Origin: Manis javanica
Lineage: Eukaryota > Chordata > Mammalia > Pholidota > Manidae
Length of the DNA: 64,000 nucleotides
Assembly (NCBI RefSeq): GCF_040802235.1
Contig: NC_133166.1
Location: 117,504,991 to 117,568,990, forward strand
Direction of reading: 5' to 3'
Shown: one piece after another, positions 11,961 through 26,900 of the stretch
How the letters are laid out: every line of letters begins with the position of its first letter
How positions within the stretch are numbered: position 1 is the stretch's first letter
Translations under genes and position numbers: made by a program
Notes under the pieces: model-generated
What the model was told of the DNA's origin: nothing
Seen by the model: only the letters and a program-made list of their open reading frames with translations
The model's database searches: none

Positions 11961-14900
11961 CGAGAGCGGAGGTGCTTTATTGCAAAGCCTTTTAAAAAGC
12001 GCTGTAGGTCTGCGAAGTGTCTTAAGAGTTGGAAGCTTTATTTTTATCCTAACGACCTTGAGGGAAGTTGATTTTCAACCCACACTGTCTCCATAAAGTA
12101 GATAAAAGAATGTGCCTCAAGTTGGTTTTTAGGAAGTTCTTTTAGTAACTTTGGTACACTATGTTCTTTTGCGCTCCAGAAGACGAAAAAAATAGAAGTA
12201 TTAAATAAAAACCAAATAAAGGGAATCACCATAAATTTCTGGACACGACTTAATCTGTCATTTTACCAGGCTCTATTCTTGAATGTGTGTGCTGTTGAAA
12301 TTGCCAGAAGTTTCACTTGCGAAATATAAAGGCAAAAAAAGAAAACATTGTCTGAAGGATCTTTTAATAAATACCCCCAGTCCTTCAAGTTGGATAGAAT
12401 GTTTTCCGAAAAGGAGAAAAGAACTAATGGACCAAAAACGTAATTTCACATTTTGGCTTGCTTTTGGAGGCACGAAACCTATGCATTTTTAATCCACATC
12501 GAGTATTCAGCGTTGCAGAGAGATGAAATTCAAGTTGATGCTTTTTTTCAGCCTGACAAACTAGCTTGTAGTCTAAAATCCCTACTGCTGCTTTAACACC
12601 TGTGAAGGAAGAAACACTTGAAGAGGACCTGTACATAGTGAAACATTACACTAGTACAGCACATTGTTAGCCACCGTTACTATTCCATTGGAGTAATCAT
12701 GACATTAAGAAAAATACCAACAGAGGGTGAATGTGATGATGTGTACTAGCATAATTTTCTTGGTTTTTGCTAAGTAGGACTTGTTTAGAATAGGCTTTTT
12801 ATTTTTATTTGCTTTTGTTCTCAAGTCATATTTTAATATTCTTTTATCTCCATCAAATAAAAGTATTATGCACCCTGTATTTATGAGGAATTTTTCAGTA
12901 TTTGTTAAATCCTCATTTTCTAATTTTAAATAATGCGATTTTGCATGCTGTAAATATAATTTTCCTTGGGAGGAAAAATACTTGGGTTGTTCTAGTTAGT
13001 GTCTACTAGACTTTTTGTTTTTTTTTAAATTGAAGTATAGTTGATCTACTATATTGGTTTCAAGTATATAACAGTAATTCAACAGTTATATACATTATTA
13101 AATCCTTACCCCAATATAGAAAGATGTTGCAGAAAATAACCACGGGGTTTTTAAAACCTGCCAAAATTCACTCACAGATTCCTATTTGATTCAATGAGAA
13201 TTGAGCAACAGTTAAAAAAAATAAAAAACAAAACCCAAGTAATTCTTTTGTCATACTACTATGTCATTAAATTTCCTTGTAGGTGGTTGTTTACCTCAGA
13301 TTATTACTTTATAGGAAGTATAATTTGTAATATCTATTTGTATTGAGAAGTTGATGCTCTTGTGCAAATTTCTTAAAAATATGCTTTCTTTGGCATGTAC
13401 TTTGTTTGAACATGTTAGATATATTTCACAGCTAAAGTATATTACAAATTAGGAAATAGGTGTACTGATACAGTAGTCAAATGAGCGAAGGAGTAGATGA
13501 ACTCTTTATGCTTTGAAATGATAAGGAATCAAGTCAAATATTTCCTATTAAAGCCTTCTCCAATTGGAACATAGATAATTAAAACCTTCAGATAGCCATC
13601 TCGATTTTGGTGATGGTCTCAATTTCAGGGAAGAGTCAAATAAGATGAATATTGAATTCATTGGTTTGTTTTTTCCTGTAGTGTAGCCTGGCTGAATTTG
13701 AAAATTCAGCCTGCAATCTGCATTTCTGAATCTTCAATACTGTTTAGTCATGATTGAACTTCCTAACTCCACGAAGCACTGCAAAATTCTTAATTGACAA
13801 AAGAAGTGGTTTTGTTCAGCTTTCTGTATTAGAGTAAAAAGATTTTCTACAATAGATGGATTGAAAAAAAGCTTCCCCTTTTTAAATTAGAATGTAAGTT
13901 TTTCCCAATATTCTTTTTAGTTGGGTTTAAGTAGTATTTTCACAGAAACCACCTTAGAAATACGTATATCTACCAGTATATTTACCTCCTTAAGACAAAA
14001 TAGAGTATATAAAAGCACTCCCTCTCCACCATCACCAAAAAGGAGCCACACCCAGCAGTTAGAGTTGTCTGAGGGTTTAGTGTAACCCTTGCATATGATG
14101 TGTTTTCTCTGGCCTGGTCTGTAAATTGGGAACTTTAAGGCCTGCCAGTAAGAACAAGGCAAAAAAATGGTCCGCTTCTGTTTTTGGGTGTGTTGCTCTT
14201 GCCCTGTAGAGAATGTGGTATTTCAAAAGGAGAGTGGAAAACTCAGGTCATAACTTTACCCTGAGTCATGCACTCAGTGAAATGTTTCCATAACTATTTA
14301 ATTTGCTTTTCAGAACTCTGGACAATAAAGATGAACACTGAGGCTGGCTCTACCCCAGTAGTTCTTAACTCAGAGTGATTTTGCTCTGGTGGGACTTGTA
14401 GCAATACCTAGAGACATCTTTGGTCTTGCAGTCTTGGGAGAGTGCTACTGGCATCTAGTGGGTAGAGGCCAGGCTGCTAAATATTCTTCATTGAATCAGA
14501 TAGCTCCCCACGACAAAGAGCTGTCCAGCCCTAAATATCAGTAGTGCTGAGGTTGAGAAACCCTCGTCAGCTCTGTCAGATTGATTAAATTCTGTATGAA
14601 TTTGTCTGAAATAGCAGTTGTAACTGCTTCCATTACCTAGTTTCATTGAATGCATCACTGTTCAGATAGTCTTCTCAAGTACTGGAGAAACAGTTACAGT
14701 TTTTTCCCCATATAACTTATTTCTTAGAACTTATTTTCCATAGAACTCAAAGAGCCAATTATGATTAAGTAGTCTCATCTACTTATTTGAGAAACTATGC
14801 AGCTACTTAAAAAACATTAATTTCTCCTGTTAGTCTTTGTCATTTTAATGCAAAGCTATTCTATTGAACGCAAGTGTTACAGAGATATTTGACCAGGCAC

Positions 14901-17900
14901 ATTTAAACCTATTGGCTAGTCTAGATTAAGGTGTGTTGTACCAAAAGTAAGCCAGTATTTTAAAAGTAATTAGAAAAGATGTTGTACCTTCCACATAAAC
15001 TGTTAGGGTACTTTTTAGTTATCCAAATATTTTGAACATTTTCTACATACTTGAAATGATGGCTGATACAGTATTGCCATGAGGTATTTATAGCAATCAT
15101 CAGAATTGGCAGTATGACACAGTATTTCTACCACTTGCCCTTTTTTTTTTAAACATAGGTTTTAAGTTCACTTACATGTATGTGGATGACAGATGTGACT
15201 ATGGTCAGGGCATATCTTTGTATGTGTATAAAAATGTGTTACTAATATACATGAATGTAATGTAGCATTAATTCCTTATATAAGTGAACATTAACTTCAA
15301 ATAAGTGAGCATTACTCTTGTCTCAGAGTGCATATCTGGAACGTGGAAAATAATTACTTTGCTAAAGGGAGAAGGCATATAAGGTTGCCACTTTAGTACC
15401 ATCTCTAGAGGTTAACTCCCCAGAATTTTAAGGTTCCTGAGAAGTGAGAGTAATTTCACTGCAATTAGGAGGAACTCTTCCCCCCTGTGCAAAAAAAGCC
15501 CCCCAAAACAAAACCCCAAACCCCAAAACCATTTGTGTGGGTCTTTACTGAGCAAGTTGATTAAATGTTATTGTCATAAATTTTGATCTGTTCTTTGGCT
15601 AGGACTATATAATTTAAATTAAGAGAGTGAATAGGTTACCTGTAAGTTTGGCCAATTTAGATATCCAGGTAATTTTCTATTTAAGAGTCATTGCATTTTA
15701 GAGCTAGAAAATATTTTCACTTAACTGCCTGAGTTTGTAGAGGAAACTGAGACACAGAGAAGTAAGTAAAATGGTTTACTCATGCTGTTAGTGCAAAACT
15801 GGGTCCAGAATCCTGGTTTTTACTGATTGTTAGGAACACCTTTCTCTTAAATTGCCTCACTAGAATAGTAACCTTTGCCAAAATAGGAGCTTAAGTCATG
15901 GAAAGAGAGGAAATGATAGATTTGGTGGTATATTGTATGTAGGAAGATAAGAGTCAGGATGGATGTGGAGGCTGAAAGGTGGGACTTGAGAGGTGGAGTA
16001 ACTGAAGGTTCATTTTGACACTAAATGTAGACTTGTAAAATTTTAGTACTTGGAAGGGTTGCTAGAGGTTAAGTCTTGACTTGATTCAGTTTTACTGTTG
16101 AGACTGAGGACTAGACACACCCCGAATCACACAGGTTGGTAGTGGTAGAACTGGAACAGGAACTTGTCTCCTGACTCTTATGCCCACATATTTCCACATA
16201 CTACTCCCAAGAGTGAGGCGACAGTGGAATATACAGATGAATCTATTCCTTAGGCAGTTGTGTATTTGGACCCGAATGTGGTTGCATCACTGCAATAGAG
16301 GGTAGAGTCAAATTATAATGAGGAACTCATTGAAGGAGTGAGCAAGGTCTGCAAACTCCTGCAGCAGACCATTGGCACCTATGATAGGAGGCTGGAAAGA
16401 AGAAAAAGAACTGTTGAAAGGAGGTGATAAAGAGACTAGAAGAGAACTAGAAATGTGCACTGTCACTGTGTCCATAGGTTTTAAGAAGTGTTAGAAGTTG
16501 GTGGCAGTTGTGTTTTGTCACAGAGTGGTTGAATGAGAATCTGCTAAGGGCCATTGGATTTGGCAAGAGAGGTCATTGATAAACTAGAGTATAGCTTCAA
16601 CAGATTGAAAGTCAGGTTGCAAGTGGGTAAGACGTGAATGGGTAGACCAGTAGGTGAAGACATACCTTCAAGGAGTTTGACTGAAAGCAAACTTGGGGTG
16701 AGAGAAGAAACTGATTTTTATTGAGGTGCTTTACATGTAGTACTGCGTATATAGTGTTGTTTACAATACTAGGAGACTGTCATTGTTCCTGTGTTAAATG
16801 CTGGGGCCGAAAGTGGCAGTTTCCCTGTTCCCCAGAAGTGCTCAATCTTGGTGATAAATCATACTTACAATATGGTAATATTGTAATGACTGGAATAATA
16901 GTATACATAAGGTTTTAGTGGAAATGGGAAAGTGGGCTCACTTTATAGAGTCTCTGATATGTGTCACACACTGCTTTGAGATAGTTTGTTAGATTTATAA
17001 ATCTGTACATTTATAGTTAGAGCTTCAAGTGGTTAGAAATTTATCCATAGTCACGTTGTGACAAAGTGGTGTTTATTCCTCAAATATTGGATATCTGCCT
17101 TGTGTGGGCACTATTCTGGGATCTTGGGGGATATAACATTGAAAAAAAAAGAAAAAAAATCCTGTCCTCATAGAGCTTACATTTTAGATGGGGAGGAAGT
17201 AAGGACTTTTAAGCCCTGCCCTGTCTTGATCCCAGATCCTGTATTTTTAGTATACCATGTAAAATGATGAACTCTGAGAAGACTGGGGGTCGGTGGGGAT
17301 CAGACAAAGGGAGGATGAAGGCAGGTGTTGAAGGTGAGCAAGGGTTTACCTGGAGTCAAGGGGGAAGAAGCATTTCAGGTGGGAACAAATGGCTGAACAG
17401 GTCATACGTTTGAAATTTGGAATCAAGACGGGACAGGACCTGCGTACTAAATTTCTCCCAGTAGAAAGACCAATGAAAGTAAATTTGCCTGACAGGGTGA
17501 GGAAAGTAAGGAATTAGAGGAACTAAGGCTGAGGGGAGAGCGGTGAAAGGCTTTGACTCACAGGATGGAGATTTTAGCTTTGAGTTGTCGATCCATAAAA
17601 TGTTTTTGATAGCCTTGTATGTAGTTGCTGGCATGGTATGTTTATGTACTGTAATGAAGGATTTTGGCCCTAAGGGGTGAGGTGACATCATCAAAGCAAC
17701 ACTTGGGGATGGGAGGCTGACTTGGATCGACCTAACAGGCAAGAAAGGTTGGAAGGTGGAATGGCCTAAGGACGAAGGCCCAAAGATTTTGATTAAGGGA
17801 TCTAAGGATTGGGAAGTCTGAGATAAGTGGACAAATCAGCAATGGACATTTACTTGACCTCTGGAAAGGAGTGAGTAGAAATAAAGTTTTTGTGTGGAAG

Positions 17901-20900
17901 ATGAGGGGTAAAGATAGGTTAATAATAAGCAGATCTGTCTAAGTTGAATTATTAGGTGTGTAGTTAAAAATAATTTGCCCTCACACAGAAGCAAACAAAA
18001 GGAACAAGATCTCTCTTAGTCCGATGGGCCCAATACACTGTTCTGAAGAGAAATGCAAGGTCACCAGTTCTCCCAACTGAGCATAGCCCGGCTCTCTTCC
18101 TCTTCAATGTGTCACAGGCAGAAAGAGAGGAAGACGAGGGAAGGCTGTGTCATCTTTTTTTAAAACCGTCCTTCCTGGTCTTCAGCATCTCTCAGAGTGC
18201 AGCTAATTGTGCACAATGCATGCATGTCTGTCTTGGCCTTACCTCTCTTATTCCATCTTGTCTGAAGCCCATGTAACCTCACCTTCCACACCTGTTGCTC
18301 TGACAGCACCACATCCTTCAGGTCATAGCCTTTAGCTATTTTATAGTACATATCATTCATTCCCTTTACAGTTGTTCATGTGTGCCTGCTATGTGTCAGT
18401 ACATTCACATTGCTCAGTAAACCAATAGTGAAATAGGTGGAAATGAAAGAGCCAGAATCATGAACTTTACTGTGAAGTCCTTGGGGGTCTGTGGTGTTGG
18501 TTATTGGGTTCGGCTGTATCTGATAAAGCCTTCAAAGAAAGGACTTAAGCAAAGTAGACATTTGTTTTTCGTGCACATAAAAGTGAGCCAGACATGGCAG
18601 ATCTCGGCTCTACCTCTCTTATTGCTCCAATGTTCCTAGGCTGTTGCCCTCATAGGCCTGGTCCAGGATGACTTGCTCCCACGTTTACATCCAACTGTCA
18701 GGAAGGGGGAAAATGTGTGACCTGAAAGTTGCTGTGTCATTACCAGTCAGAACTTAGTCACTTGGTGATACCCTGGCTATAAGGTCGGGTTGGAAATGGG
18801 CTTCTTTTGGGCAGTTATGCCCAGCTAAAAGTCTATTACTATAGCGGGAGGGGAAAACGAATATTGCGGAGCAGCCAGTCATCCCGGGGACTTTGGTACT
18901 GCACAGTACTTAGCCCTGTGGCTTATCCATAAGGTCTGACAAAATTATTTTCATTGGTTCTTTATCTGAAAGAATGAAGGTCCTGGGTTCACCTGCTGTT
19001 GTGGCAATAAGATGAACCTTAAGAGGTTATTTGCAGAAATGTTAACTTTTTATCTAGGCAGTAAATGGGAAAGAAAGTATTAGTACACATCTATTACAAT
19101 GATAACATGACTTTTAATCTATATTTATAACTTGTTTTTCAACAGTCTGCAAAAAACTAAGAAGTGGCAAGACTCCTTTTGTTGCTGTCTGATACTGTGC
19201 ATATTAAAAGAGAGGCGTAATTCCTGTAGTTTAAGGGGTAGAGGCAGACAGTCAGGCTGTTCTGTTGACTTTGCTGTGATCATGCAGCCTTCAACGCTTC
19301 CCTGGGACAGCAAGCTTCCCTGGGACAGCAAGCTTCCCTGGGACAGCAAGCACTTGCAGGGAAGAGCAATTGGGGACAGCAGTTTGGGGACCATACTTGT
19401 GATTTTGGCCATATCTGCCTGCCTGAACTATACTTAATATTTGTCCTTCAATTACTTTAAATTGATTTCTTAAAACAGCCTCCTTCTAAGCAGTAATCCA
19501 TTCAGATGTGTTTTTTGTCCTAATATACGTTGAAACACATAATTATTAAAATGAAAAAATGTCCTTTTAACTAACAGAAAACATCTCCTTTAATACCAGT
19601 GGTGTGTACTCACACTTAGGGAAATAGTGCTTTGCTTCATTCCCTAGGCTCCACTGGCAGTTTTTTGTAAACTTTACATAAATCCATAGCTACTAAGTGG
19701 CTCTGAATTTCAAAGAATTAATATCTTTATACTTTCAGCTCTGGTAGGGAAACTAGTTAGTGCTTAGTTTTGAGCTAAAGAATTAATTGCCTCTTAAGCT
19801 TTGACTAGATTGTTAAGAGTACTGTACAAATCATAGCAGCCCAAAGATCTCTTTAAGCTTTTCACCAGAACATGTTGGGCGAGATGCTTAACTTTTGTAA
19901 GGCTTAGTTTCCTTTTTTTTAAATGGGGCAATATTTTCACCTCATAGGGTTGTTCTGAGGATTAAATAAAATGTGTATAAAAGGCTTGGCTGTGCATGCA
20001 CCTTTTCCACTGTTGATGGACATCTGTGTTGTTTCCAGTTTTGGACTATTTTGAATAAAGCTTGAATATTCTTGTGGGGTTTTTTTGGTGGACATAAGCA
20101 TTTATTTCTCTTAGGTGTATACCTAGGAGTAGAATTGCTGGACCATAGGTGTGTTTGGTTTTAGAATACACTGCCAAGGTTTTCCCCAAGTAGTTGTATT
20201 CCCATCAGTTGTACCTTGTCTTCTCCCATAGTTGATATTGTCAGCCTTAGCTGACAGATCTTAGCTGTTCTGATGGGGAGGTAGTGGCATTATGGTTTAA
20301 ATTATGTTTTAAATTTACATGTCTTTGATAAGTAATATTATGGAAGCACCTTTTCATATTATTGACCATTTGGATATCCTTTTTTTAATAAAATTCCTGT
20401 TCACAGTCTTTTGCTGGCTACTCTTTTAAAAATTGGAATATTTGTCTTTTTCTTGTGGATTTCTATATTGATTCTGTAATGAGACCTTTGGATATACGTA
20501 TTGTGAGTATTTTCTCACAATACCTATATTGTGAGAAAGATATAGCCCATGGCTTGCATCTTTACTCTCTTAATGGTGTCTTCTTTTAATGAACAAAAAT
20601 TCTTATTTTTTATTGAAATCTAATTTGTCATGTTTTTCTTTCATGCTCAGAGCTTTTGTGCCCTGTTTAAGAAATTTTCTATCTTCCTATGTTCAAAAAT
20701 ACATTAAAAAATACGTGAACCTAATTTTTTCTCTACAACAATATAGGTGATACCATGGAGAGTGGAAAGCCTGGTCCAGTACAGGTTGTTTTGGTTCAGA
20801 AAGACCAACATTCTTTTGAGCTAGAAGAGAAAGCTTTGGCCAGCATCCTCTTGCAGGACCGCATCCGAGACCTTGATGTAGTGGTGGTGTCAGTGGCTGG

Positions 20901-23900
20901 TGCCTTCCGAAAGGGCAAGTCCTTCCTTCTTGACTTTATGCTACGATACTTATATTTCCAGGTAAGATAGAATTACTTCAGATTAGAAAATGAGATTTTT
21001 ATGTCCAAAAAAGCAAAGTAATCTCATGGATTATCCTTGATGTGTAAAGTTACTCAAAAGTTAAGGTCTAATGGACATTGTTTGTTTCTCCTCTAGAAGG
21101 AAGGTGGCCATTCAAACTGGTTGGGTGACCCGGAAGAACCATTAACAGGATTTTCATGGAGAGGGGGCTCTGACCCAGAAACCACTGGGATTCAGATCTG
21201 GAGTGAAGTTTTCACTGTGGAGAAGCCAGGTGGGAAGAAGGTAAGGAAGAAAAAGGTTACAGATTAACAAACAAAGCAAAATGAGAACTTTATTGTATAA
21301 CTGATATTCCAATTAAAATTATTTTTATCAAGATGATATAAGTCCATGGTTTAAAAATAATGTATGAATATAGTTTAACAGGTCAAATGGTAACATAAGA
21401 CTTTTAATCAAAAGAGCTGTCTAGTACCCTATTCCTCCTGCTGCTCAGTTTTACTTCCCAGAAGCTAATGATTGCAACTCTTTTAGATGTTACTTCTGTT
21501 CCTTACTTTCCTACTTCTGTGTGGGTGACATAGACCTGGGTGCCTTTGTTTTGGTAGCTGAGCATAGAAAGGGCCCTAGGGGGGTCTCCCAGTTCAGATG
21601 GTGAGCATTCAGTCCCCCTAGCTATCAATATAATATGGAATGAATGCCATACTAATAAGCAGTTCCTTAGAAGTTAACCAAATAAAAGTTTAGCATGATT
21701 GTCTTATTTTTTTTTTAATATACTTGGTGAGATTTTAGTTTAGAACCTACCTGGTGTAAGAAGTAGATAACTCATTTTACTTTTTAATTAAAAGCAACAT
21801 TATTAAACCCTTTGAACTGTTATGTAGTAATCATATGAGTAGATCATTTTATTTACTAATTTCCCTACTGGGCATTAAGGTTGTTTACTTTTTTTCCTCT
21901 TTATAATATTTGCTACAGTGAACAACCTGATAAATGTCTCCTTGAATAAGTATGCAAGTGTAAGTGTGTTTCCAGGCCCCAGTTTTTTTAACTGTGTTCA
22001 TAACCCATTAAGGGTAGAGAAATCAATTTATTGGCTTGTGACCAGTATTTAAAAAAGAAAGAATTAGAACAGTGTAGGAAATATCAGAGTGCAGTACATA
22101 AACAAATTTAGTTTTAGCTGTAGGTATGTATTTGGTCATGATGTAAAATATATTTCTTACTGTGGGTTCCAGTCAAAAACATTAGAAAACCACCCAGAAG
22201 TGGAATTGCTGGGTCTGAGAATGCCCATTTCTCCCTTTATTAGCTACTGCCAGATTGTTCTTGAAAGTGGTTATGGCGTTTCACCGTTCTGCTGTGGCAT
22301 GTAAGAATGCCAAATATCCAGAACTTTATCTAAGTGTACATATGATTCCTTTTCCTCAAGAGCCTCTCTTTGATGTTTCCCCTTGTCTCCTCTAGTCTCA
22401 TTTTTCTAGTTAGCAAATACATGTCATGATTAGCTCTTTTTCATTGAGGTATAATTCACATCAAGGTAAAGTTCAGCCTTTAAAAGCATATAATTTAGCA
22501 GTCTTCCTTATACTCACAAGCCTGGGCAAGTATCATCCCCATCTAACCCAGAACATTTCATCCCCCTGTAAGAAACCCACTACTCAATTGGCACTTGTTA
22601 CCCATCGCCCTTCCTACCGCCCCCTGGCCACTGCTGACCTCCTTTCCTTCTCCACATATTAGTTTGCCATTTCATACAAATGGGGTCCTCTAATATGTGG
22701 TCCTTGTGTCTGGCCTCCCCCACCCTGCCCAGTGCCCTCAAGGCCCACCCCTGATGTAGTATGCATCAGTACTTCATTCTTTTCCATATGAGTGAAAAAT
22801 GTTCCATTGTTTGAATATGCCACATTTTGCTTATTCATTCATCAGTTGAAGGACAATTGAATTATTTCCACTTTTTGACTATTATGAATAATGTTGCCAC
22901 TGAGCATTTGTGAACAAGTTTATCTGTAAACATGTATTTTCTTTTTCTTTGTTTTTATTGTGGTTAGAACACTTAACATAGATCTACCCTCTTAAATTTT
23001 TAAGTGCACAATATATATTGTTAACTATAGGCACTCTGTTGTACAGCAGATCTCTAGAGCTCTTTGTCTTGCATAGCTGGAACTTTAAACTGCCCCCTCT
23101 TCCCAGGCCCTGGCAACCACCATTCTGTGTTTCTCTGAGTTCGGCTATTTTGGATACCTCACATAAGTGGAATAAAGCAGTTTTTGTCCTTCTGTGACTA
23201 GCTTACCTCATTTAGCCTAGTATCCTCCAGGTTCATCTGTGCTGTTGCATATGGCAGGATGTCCTTTTTTAAGGCTGAATAGTATCCCATTATATGTATA
23301 TACCACATTTTCTCTATCCATTCATCAGTCTGTGGACATGTAGTTTGCTTACATATCTTGGCCTATGGGCATAGTGCTGCAGTGAATACAGGAATGCCGG
23401 TATCTCCTTGAGATCCCGATCTGAATTCTTTCAGATATACACCCAGAAGTGGGATTGTCAGATCATAAGGTTGTTTTGTTTTTAAGTTTTTGAGGGATCT
23501 CCATAGCAGCCATACCATTTTGTATTTCCACCAACAGTGTACAATACTTTTTCAACACTTATCTCTTGTTTTTTTTATAATAGTCATTTTAATAGGTGTG
23601 AGATGGTATCTCATTCTAGTTTTAATTTGTATTTTCCTAATGATGAATACCTCTTCTTTTTTTCTTTTTTTTTTCTTTTGGTATCATTAATCTACAATTA
23701 CATTGATGAGTACCTTTTTATATACCTGTTGGCCATTTGTATTCTTCTTTGGAGAAATGTCTATTCAAGTCCTTTGCCCATTTAAAAATTTTTAATTGGG
23801 TTATTTTTATTTTTGTTATTATTTTTGCTACTGATTTGTAGAGTAAGCAAGCATATGTTTTCAGTTCTCCTGGGTATAGACCTAGGAGTGGAGTTTCTGG

Positions 23901-26900
23901 GTAACATGGCAACTCCATATTTGACATTTTGAAAAACTGCCTAATTGCTCTCCAAAGCAGCTGTACCACCCTACATTTTCACCAGCAATACAGGAGGCTG
24001 GAGTCAGCCACATCCTTGCCACACCTGGTAATTGTCATTGTGATTTGAGCCAGCCTAGAGCCAGGCTACTAAGTGTGAAGTGGCGTCTCATTGTGGTTTT
24101 GATTTGCGTTTGCATTTCTCTAATGACCAAGGATGTTGAGAGTCTTTTCACATACTTACTAGCTGTTTGCCTATTTTCTTGGGAGAAATGTCTATTCAAA
24201 TCAAATCCATTTTTTAATTGGGTTATTTGTCTTCTAATTGTTGAGTTCTTTATATATTCTGGATTACTAGATGCCTGTCACATATATGATTTGCACTTAC
24301 TTTCTTCCATTCTGTGGATTGTCTTTACTTTCTTGATAATGTCATTTGATGCACAGAAGTTTTTGATTTTGCTGAAGTCCTATTTGTCTGTTTTTTCTGT
24401 AGTTGCTTGTGCGTAACTGAGAAACCATTTCCTAATTTAAGGTCATGAAGAATTGCACCTCTGTTTTCTTCTAAGAGTTTTTGTGGTTTTGGCTCTTACA
24501 TTTAGGTCTTTGATACATTTTGAGTAAATTTTTGTATATGATGTGAGGTAGGGATCCAGCACCACTCTTTGTATGTGGAAACCCACTTGTCCCAGCCATG
24601 ATTTGTTTTGATTGCTTATTTAGTTTGACAGTATTCTCTTCACAAAGTGGATAAAGTATGGATAGGGTAATGCCCTCTATGTCTCTTTTCTGCACAGTAC
24701 TTTCTTTTGCTTGAATTTAAATTATATCCATTCTACTGCAGTGGATTGGGTTATATGTAAATAAACTCATAAATATATGATGTGATTAATGGGACCTGAT
24801 ATGTAAATTATATAAAGTGATAATCATATTATCATTTTTAAGAATAAAAATTCTTTAAATGTTTTTGATTATGGCATTTCTTTTCTTGGACTCCATAGTG
24901 CTTAGTAGAAAGCTTCCTTGCTGCCTTTTGCAATATCTAAGTATTGTAAAGAACCAGGAACTTGATGAACTTACTTATCTTTTTGACCATACCTTAGAAC
25001 CAGTTAAAGGAATGAATTTGAAAAGTTGTATCTTAAAATTATATGACTGAAACTCACAGCTAGTTGTATAAGGAAAATAATATACCTTATTTAACATTTT
25101 GCATAAATTTCACTTTTGGAGTAAGAATGGGTCATTAAGTCCTTTTTGGGAAGCCTGAAGCTTCGTGAAACCTAGTTATATAGGGTACAATGATAGCCTA
25201 GATTCTTCTGCTATTTTTTGGCATCATTACTGTGGTCTGTCTTTTGTAAAGATTGAAATGTTAATTTTCTTGCATCAAACAACCAGAAAACCCTAGAAAT
25301 TTGGGGGGAGAATAGAGTCTTACAAGTAAATGACAAAAATATCCCAGCCCATATGTTTTGTTTTTATTGGATTATGCCTAAATGTACACAGTCCATTCAT
25401 ATTTTTAATTTATTTTGCAACAACAAAACATCATCTGAAAGACTGGCTTGCTGAGTGAGCTAACTGGCTTAACATTTAGCTGTTCTCCCTCCTTCTCTAT
25501 TGCTCTGTGGTCTTCTGTTTCATATCATCTCATCAGGTGATGAAAAGACAATCTTCACCAAAGTTCTCTAGTCAAAACAAAGCGCCTAAATAACTATACT
25601 TTTCTGATAGAACCTTTAGGCAGGTGCTTAAGCCTAAGTTAAGTGTTAGCTGTTCTTTCTAGTTTCTCCTGTACATTTCCCCTCTTCTCACTTTAACATA
25701 CTTTGTTTGTATTTTCCTTTTTTTTAGGTTGCAGTTGTTCTGATGGATACACAGGGGGCATTTGACAGCCAGTCCACCGTGAAAGATTGTGCTACCATTT
25801 TTGCTCTCAGCACCATGACTAGTTCTGTTCAGGTGAAGCTGCTTGACTAGGAAAAGAGTTCGCAGAGGAAACAAGTTGAGGGTGTACATCTAGTTTCCAT
25901 TATTGTTCTGTTACCAGAATTCCTATGATGATATGTAAAACTTCATATCTTTTAAGGCCTTATAAGCTCTTATAAGGTCAAGAAGGAACCTAAACTACAT
26001 TCCACTTTCATTACAAGTATATATAAAATACTCCAAGAAAGTCTGAAAAGTGGAAATTGAAATCACGTCAATTGTATCATATAGGAAATGTAGATTTGGT
26101 AAGAACTTAGAAAAACTGTATTTTAAATTTTAAAGGAAGAGTGATGTGATTTCAACCTTACATGGATCATTTTCTAAAAGTTAGATAACAGTACTGTTTG
26201 AACAGACTTAATTTTCTTACATGCAAACCTTTAATCGTACAGAGCTTTTGTGCAAAGCTTTGGGCTAATTTGGGACTCGTTTGAAGTAAGTTAGAATAGT
26301 ATCATTCTGGGTTTTTTGCTTTCTAGATTTATAATTTGTCCCAGAACATTCAGGAAGATGATCTGCAACAGCTGCAGGTATGTATTCATCATAAAAACCT
26401 TAACATCATCATGTATCATCTAAAAGTTTTTAAGACAAGAAAAAGGTTTGCAGCTAAGTAGTTTTCACTAAAGATTGAAGTATGGAAGAAGATTTTGGGT
26501 TCATAGTAGTCCTGTGCTCTGTATATCTATTGCTGGGGTGGTCAGAGAAGGCCCTGTTGAGTTGAACATGGAACTCAGGAAAGTGGATGAGGAAGTCTAA
26601 GATAATCTCTGTTGGGGGAGAAGTGGTATAGGAGAGGGGCCAGCAGGGAGAAAGACCCTGAGGTGGAGTGTGTTCAGTAGGATGAAGGAATAGCAAAGAG
26701 GCCAGTGGGTGGAATGAGGTGTGATGGAGGCGAATGATGAAGTCAGAGAGGCGTTAGGTCCCGGTGATGCCTGGCCTTTGTCAGGACTTGGGCTTTCTCT
26801 CTGGGTGAGGTGGCAGCCAGGTTTTGAGCAAAGGAGTGGGATTATTTGACATGAAAGGATCACTCTGGCTGTTTGAAATAGATTCTTAGGGGGGCAGGTA

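Larger units (their letters stand above)
11501..20746 (+). other. ATL3: ATL3 intron 1 (9.2 kb)
   Basis: The first 460 bases are still CpG island. The rest is AT-rich and holds an L1 3' UTR piece (13010-13130), a MER20 element (14358-14567), MIR-like remnants (about 15670-15850 and 16020-16190), fragments of a long ancient repeat (16200-16720, 17075-17830), an 18-bp triplicate (19297-19350), a MIR piece (19890-20000) and antisense L1 (20000-20700) right up to exon 2. No other gene seen. Confidence 0.7.
21241..25727 (+). other. ATL3: ATL3 intron 3 (4.5 kb)
   Basis: Dominated from about 21870 to 24690 by antisense LINE-1 fragments of several ages. The rest (21241-21870, 24700-25727) is AT-rich unique-looking sequence without a recognisable gene. 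Confidence 0.7.
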
